A stretch of DNA of 64,000 bases from UBA4427 sp045106235 (lineage in GTDB: Bacteria; Myxococcota_A; UBA9160; UBA4427): assembly GCA_045106235.1 (NCBI GenBank), contig JBGCEJ010000005.1, positions 62,001 to 126,000 on the forward strand, in the 5' to 3' direction. Below the pieces are notes generated by a model that saw only the letters and a list, made by a program, of their open reading frames with translations, was not told where the DNA came from and did no database searches. Numbering within the stretch: position 1 is the first letter of the stretch; every line of letters starts with the position of its first letter. The position numbers were made by a program, and so were the translations under genes. Below, in pieces: positions 62,392 to 64,000 of the stretch.

Positions 62392-63765
62392 TCAGAAAGA
62401 GAGCCCGAATCCGGCCGAAAAATTGAAGCCCTCGTCCGAGAAGCCGAAATCCGCGCGAAAGAGCGCAGCGCGTTCGATCGTCACGCGACCGCTCACGCCA
62501 TAGCTCTGAATCAAGCTCTCCTGGAACAGTCGGTAGCCATTATCCGCCACACCACCGACTTCATAGAAGACCGCCGCGCCAATGCGTTCGACCCGAATAT
62601 GTCGCCAAACCGTGAAGCCACGCGGAATCACCCAAAAGCGGTACTCCGCGGCAGCGGTCCAAGCCGCGTCGTCGCGCCAGCGCCCCGCGATAAAGCCGCG
62701 CTGAATCCGCGAGCCCCCGAGCGCGGGCTGCGCAAAGAAAGGCAGGTTCCCAGAGCTGTGATGGGCTTCCGCGTGAACCGCAAAGGTATCTGTGGGCGGG
62801 TTTTCCTCGTCGTCGCTCCCGCCGTCATGGAAGATCGGCCAGACCGTGAAGACCTTGTCTGCGAAGGCACTGTAGATGACGCCGACTTCGCCGTCGTTTT
62901 GCACCAACGCCGCATCGATCTTCGCTCCGATCGCCGACCCGCTGTACGGGTTTCGCTGGCTATCGCGTGTATCCCAACGAAAGCCCCCGGTCAGCCAACC
63001 GAGCCCGATGCCGTCGGCATCGCTGAACTGATCTTCGAAGACCCTTTCGGTGTTGAATTCGCCGGCGACCTTGCCGTCGTTCAGCCAATGCCCCTCGCCG
63101 CGGATTCCGCCCTCGACGACGAAATCATCCCATGCACCGCCAAGCGAATGCGCGAATCCAACATCGAGGAACGCGACTTCGTCGGTATAGCTGGTTTCGT
63201 CCCGCTCATTGGTCGTTGGGCCCGAGCCGAAATAGCGCCGCGTGAGCGTCTTCCGGTAGCCCGCCCCCGCCCGAAGAAAGCTCCGCTCTTCCTGGAGCAC
63301 GCCGCCGTCCGGCACATCCAGATGCTTGAGCCAACGCCGCCAGCGCAGGACATAACTTTGCTGACCCTCTGTGGTGTAGGACAGAAACGCGCCGAGAAAC
63401 TCCCGCCGCCGCTGTTTGCGAAAATCGACGTCGGTGACCGCGAGCCCGAGCCCCGTCCCCACGTCCGAGTTCTGGAAAAAGAGCGGGACGATAAAACTGG
63501 AGACCAGGAAACGGTCAAAGATATTGCCGGGCTTGATACGGCCTTCAGGGATGTATCGCCATCGCTCTGGCCGCTCAACATAACGCGACTTTTCGATCGT
63601 CGGAATCCGGCCGTCGCGGTCCATCCCTTCATAGGGATCGTATACCGACTCCAGCTCGGGCTCGGACAGCTTCGGCTCAGCATCCTCAGCGAGTGCTGAA
63701 GACGCCCCGCAAAGCACTCCCATCGCGAGCCCGACCCGCAAAACAACACGCGCGCAGCCTTGCAT
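62392..63765 (-). CDS. BamA/surface-antigen type outer-membrane beta-barrel protein
   Basis: 457 aa. A signal peptide (MQGCARVVLRVGLAMGVLC, cut near ALA-ED) is followed by an acidic plug of about 70 residues, then about 14-16 amphipathic beta strands. Examples are LFFQNSDVGTGLGLAVTDVDF, LGWLTGGFRWDTRDSQRNPY, FAVHAEAHHSS, LGGSRIQRGFIAGRWRDDA and AAVFYEVGGVADNG. The GSRIQRGF..GRWRD segment is the BamA/TamA family hallmark loop (RGF/Y). It ends in Phe (FGLSF), the signal for Bam recognition. No POTRA domains are present, so it is not BamA itself. It follows the gor fragment on the same strand; the start is ATG, 3 bases after a TTG in frame. Confidence 0.8.
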   Translation of the reverse strand: MQGCARVVLRVGLAMGVLCGASSALAEDAEPKLSEPELESVYDPYEGMDRDGRIPTIEKSRYVERPERWRYIPEGRIKPGNIFDRFLVSSFIVPLFFQNSDVGTGLGLAVTDVDFRKQRRREFLGAFLSYTTEGQQSYVLRWRRWLKHLDVPDGGVLQEERSFLRAGAGYRKTLTRRYFGSGPTTNERDETSYTDEVAFLDVGFAHSLGGAWDDFVVEGGIRGEGHWLNDGKVAGEFNTERVFEDQFSDADGIGLGWLTGGFRWDTRDSQRNPYSGSAIGAKIDAALVQNDGEVGVIYSAFADKVFTVWPIFHDGGSDDEENPPTDTFAVHAEAHHSSGNLPFFAQPALGGSRIQRGFIAGRWRDDAAWTAAAEYRFWVIPRGFTVWRHIRVERIGAAVFYEVGGVADNGYRLFQESLIQSYGVSGRVTIERAALFRADFGFSDEGFNFSAGFGLSF

Positions 63766-63768
63766 CAA

Positions 63769-64000
63769 TCAGCTTTCCACCGGAGTCCTCATCGTGACGA
63801 ACTCCTCCGCGGATGTGGGATGAACGCCGATCGTGGCATCGAAATCCGCCTTCGTCGCCCCCGCCTTGATCGCAACCGCGAAGCCTTGGACGATCTCGCC
63901 GGCCTCTGCACCAACCATATGCAGCCCGACGACGCGGTCGCTCGCCCGATCGACGATCAGCTTCATCATCGTCCGTTCATGCCCATTCGTGAGCGTATGC
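63769..64000 (-). CDS. gor: Glutathione-reductase-like oxidoreductase, C-terminal fragment
   Basis: Only the C-terminal 76 codons are inside the window; the gene continues beyond the right edge. The dimerisation domain is clear: MKLIVDRASDRVVGLHMVG, GEIVQGFAVAIKAGATKADFD and the active-site ending VHPTSAEEFVTMR with the His-Glu pair that serves the disulfide. This ending fits glutathione reductase better than lipoamide or mercuric reductases. Stop codon 63769-63771 precedes the barrel gene directly. Confidence 0.85.
   Translation of the reverse strand, partial: HTLTNGHERTMMKLIVDRASDRVVGLHMVGAEAGEIVQGFAVAIKAGATKADFDATIGVHPTSAEEFVTMRTPVES

Overview
The window is GC-rich, gene-dense bacterial chromosome from a diderm (Gram-negative) organism. 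The evidence for an outer membrane is BamD, LolA, Lgt, a BamA/surface-antigen type beta-barrel, lytic transglycosylases and MreB. F420-type enzymes, a B12-dependent ribonucleotide reductase, a methylsuccinyl-CoA-dehydrogenase-like protein and a complete Pup-proteasome locus accompany this. The mix suits a deltaproteobacterial-type lineage (Myxococcota/Desulfobacterota/Binatota-like), but no rRNA or clade-specific marker is present and the assignment is inference.

Layout. 1-5.6 kb: start of prs, tRNA-Gln, ispE and small or lipid genes on the minus strand, then bamD, a TPR protein and a CvpA-like gene on the plus strand. 5.6-15.4 kb: minus-strand housekeeping (three-domain ispG, alaS, pilT, recA, cinA, pgpA). 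15.6-22 kb: a HEAT-repeat protein, an LLM oxidoreductase, the ruvX-mltG-SCP2-like operon, mreB. 22-30.5 kb: the proteasome locus, transcribed leftward as mpa, dop, pup, prcB, prcA, pafA and then a small membrane coiled-coil protein, preceded by about 1.1 kb of DNA with no convincing gene. 30.8-41 kb: lolA, ftsK, ssb, a PilZ protein, radC, a sigma/anti-sigma pair, moaC, a lipase, a lytic transglycosylase. 41-50 kb: lgt, ETF-ubiquinone oxidoreductase, patatin, YdcF-like protein, P450, a propeller lipoprotein, sppA. 50-64 kb: nrdJ with a long leader and paired NrdR-like boxes, an F420:NADP reductase-like gene, DUF971, hydrolases, a methylsuccinyl-CoA-dehydrogenase-like gene, M18 peptidase, Nudix, an outer-membrane barrel and the 3' end of a glutathione-reductase-like gene.

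The most notable system is the proteasome locus. PafA would attach Pup to proteins, Dop would remove it, Mpa (which ends GQYL) would unfold tagged proteins and PrcB/PrcA would degrade them. Pup here already ends in Gly-Gly-Glu, so deamidation by Dop should not be needed. Its best-supported start adds an unusual basic N-terminal extension. A membrane-anchored coiled-coil gene lies 26 bases after pafA and could be an accessory factor. No CRISPR array, insertion sequence, integrase or phage gene was seen. The region reads as core chromosome.
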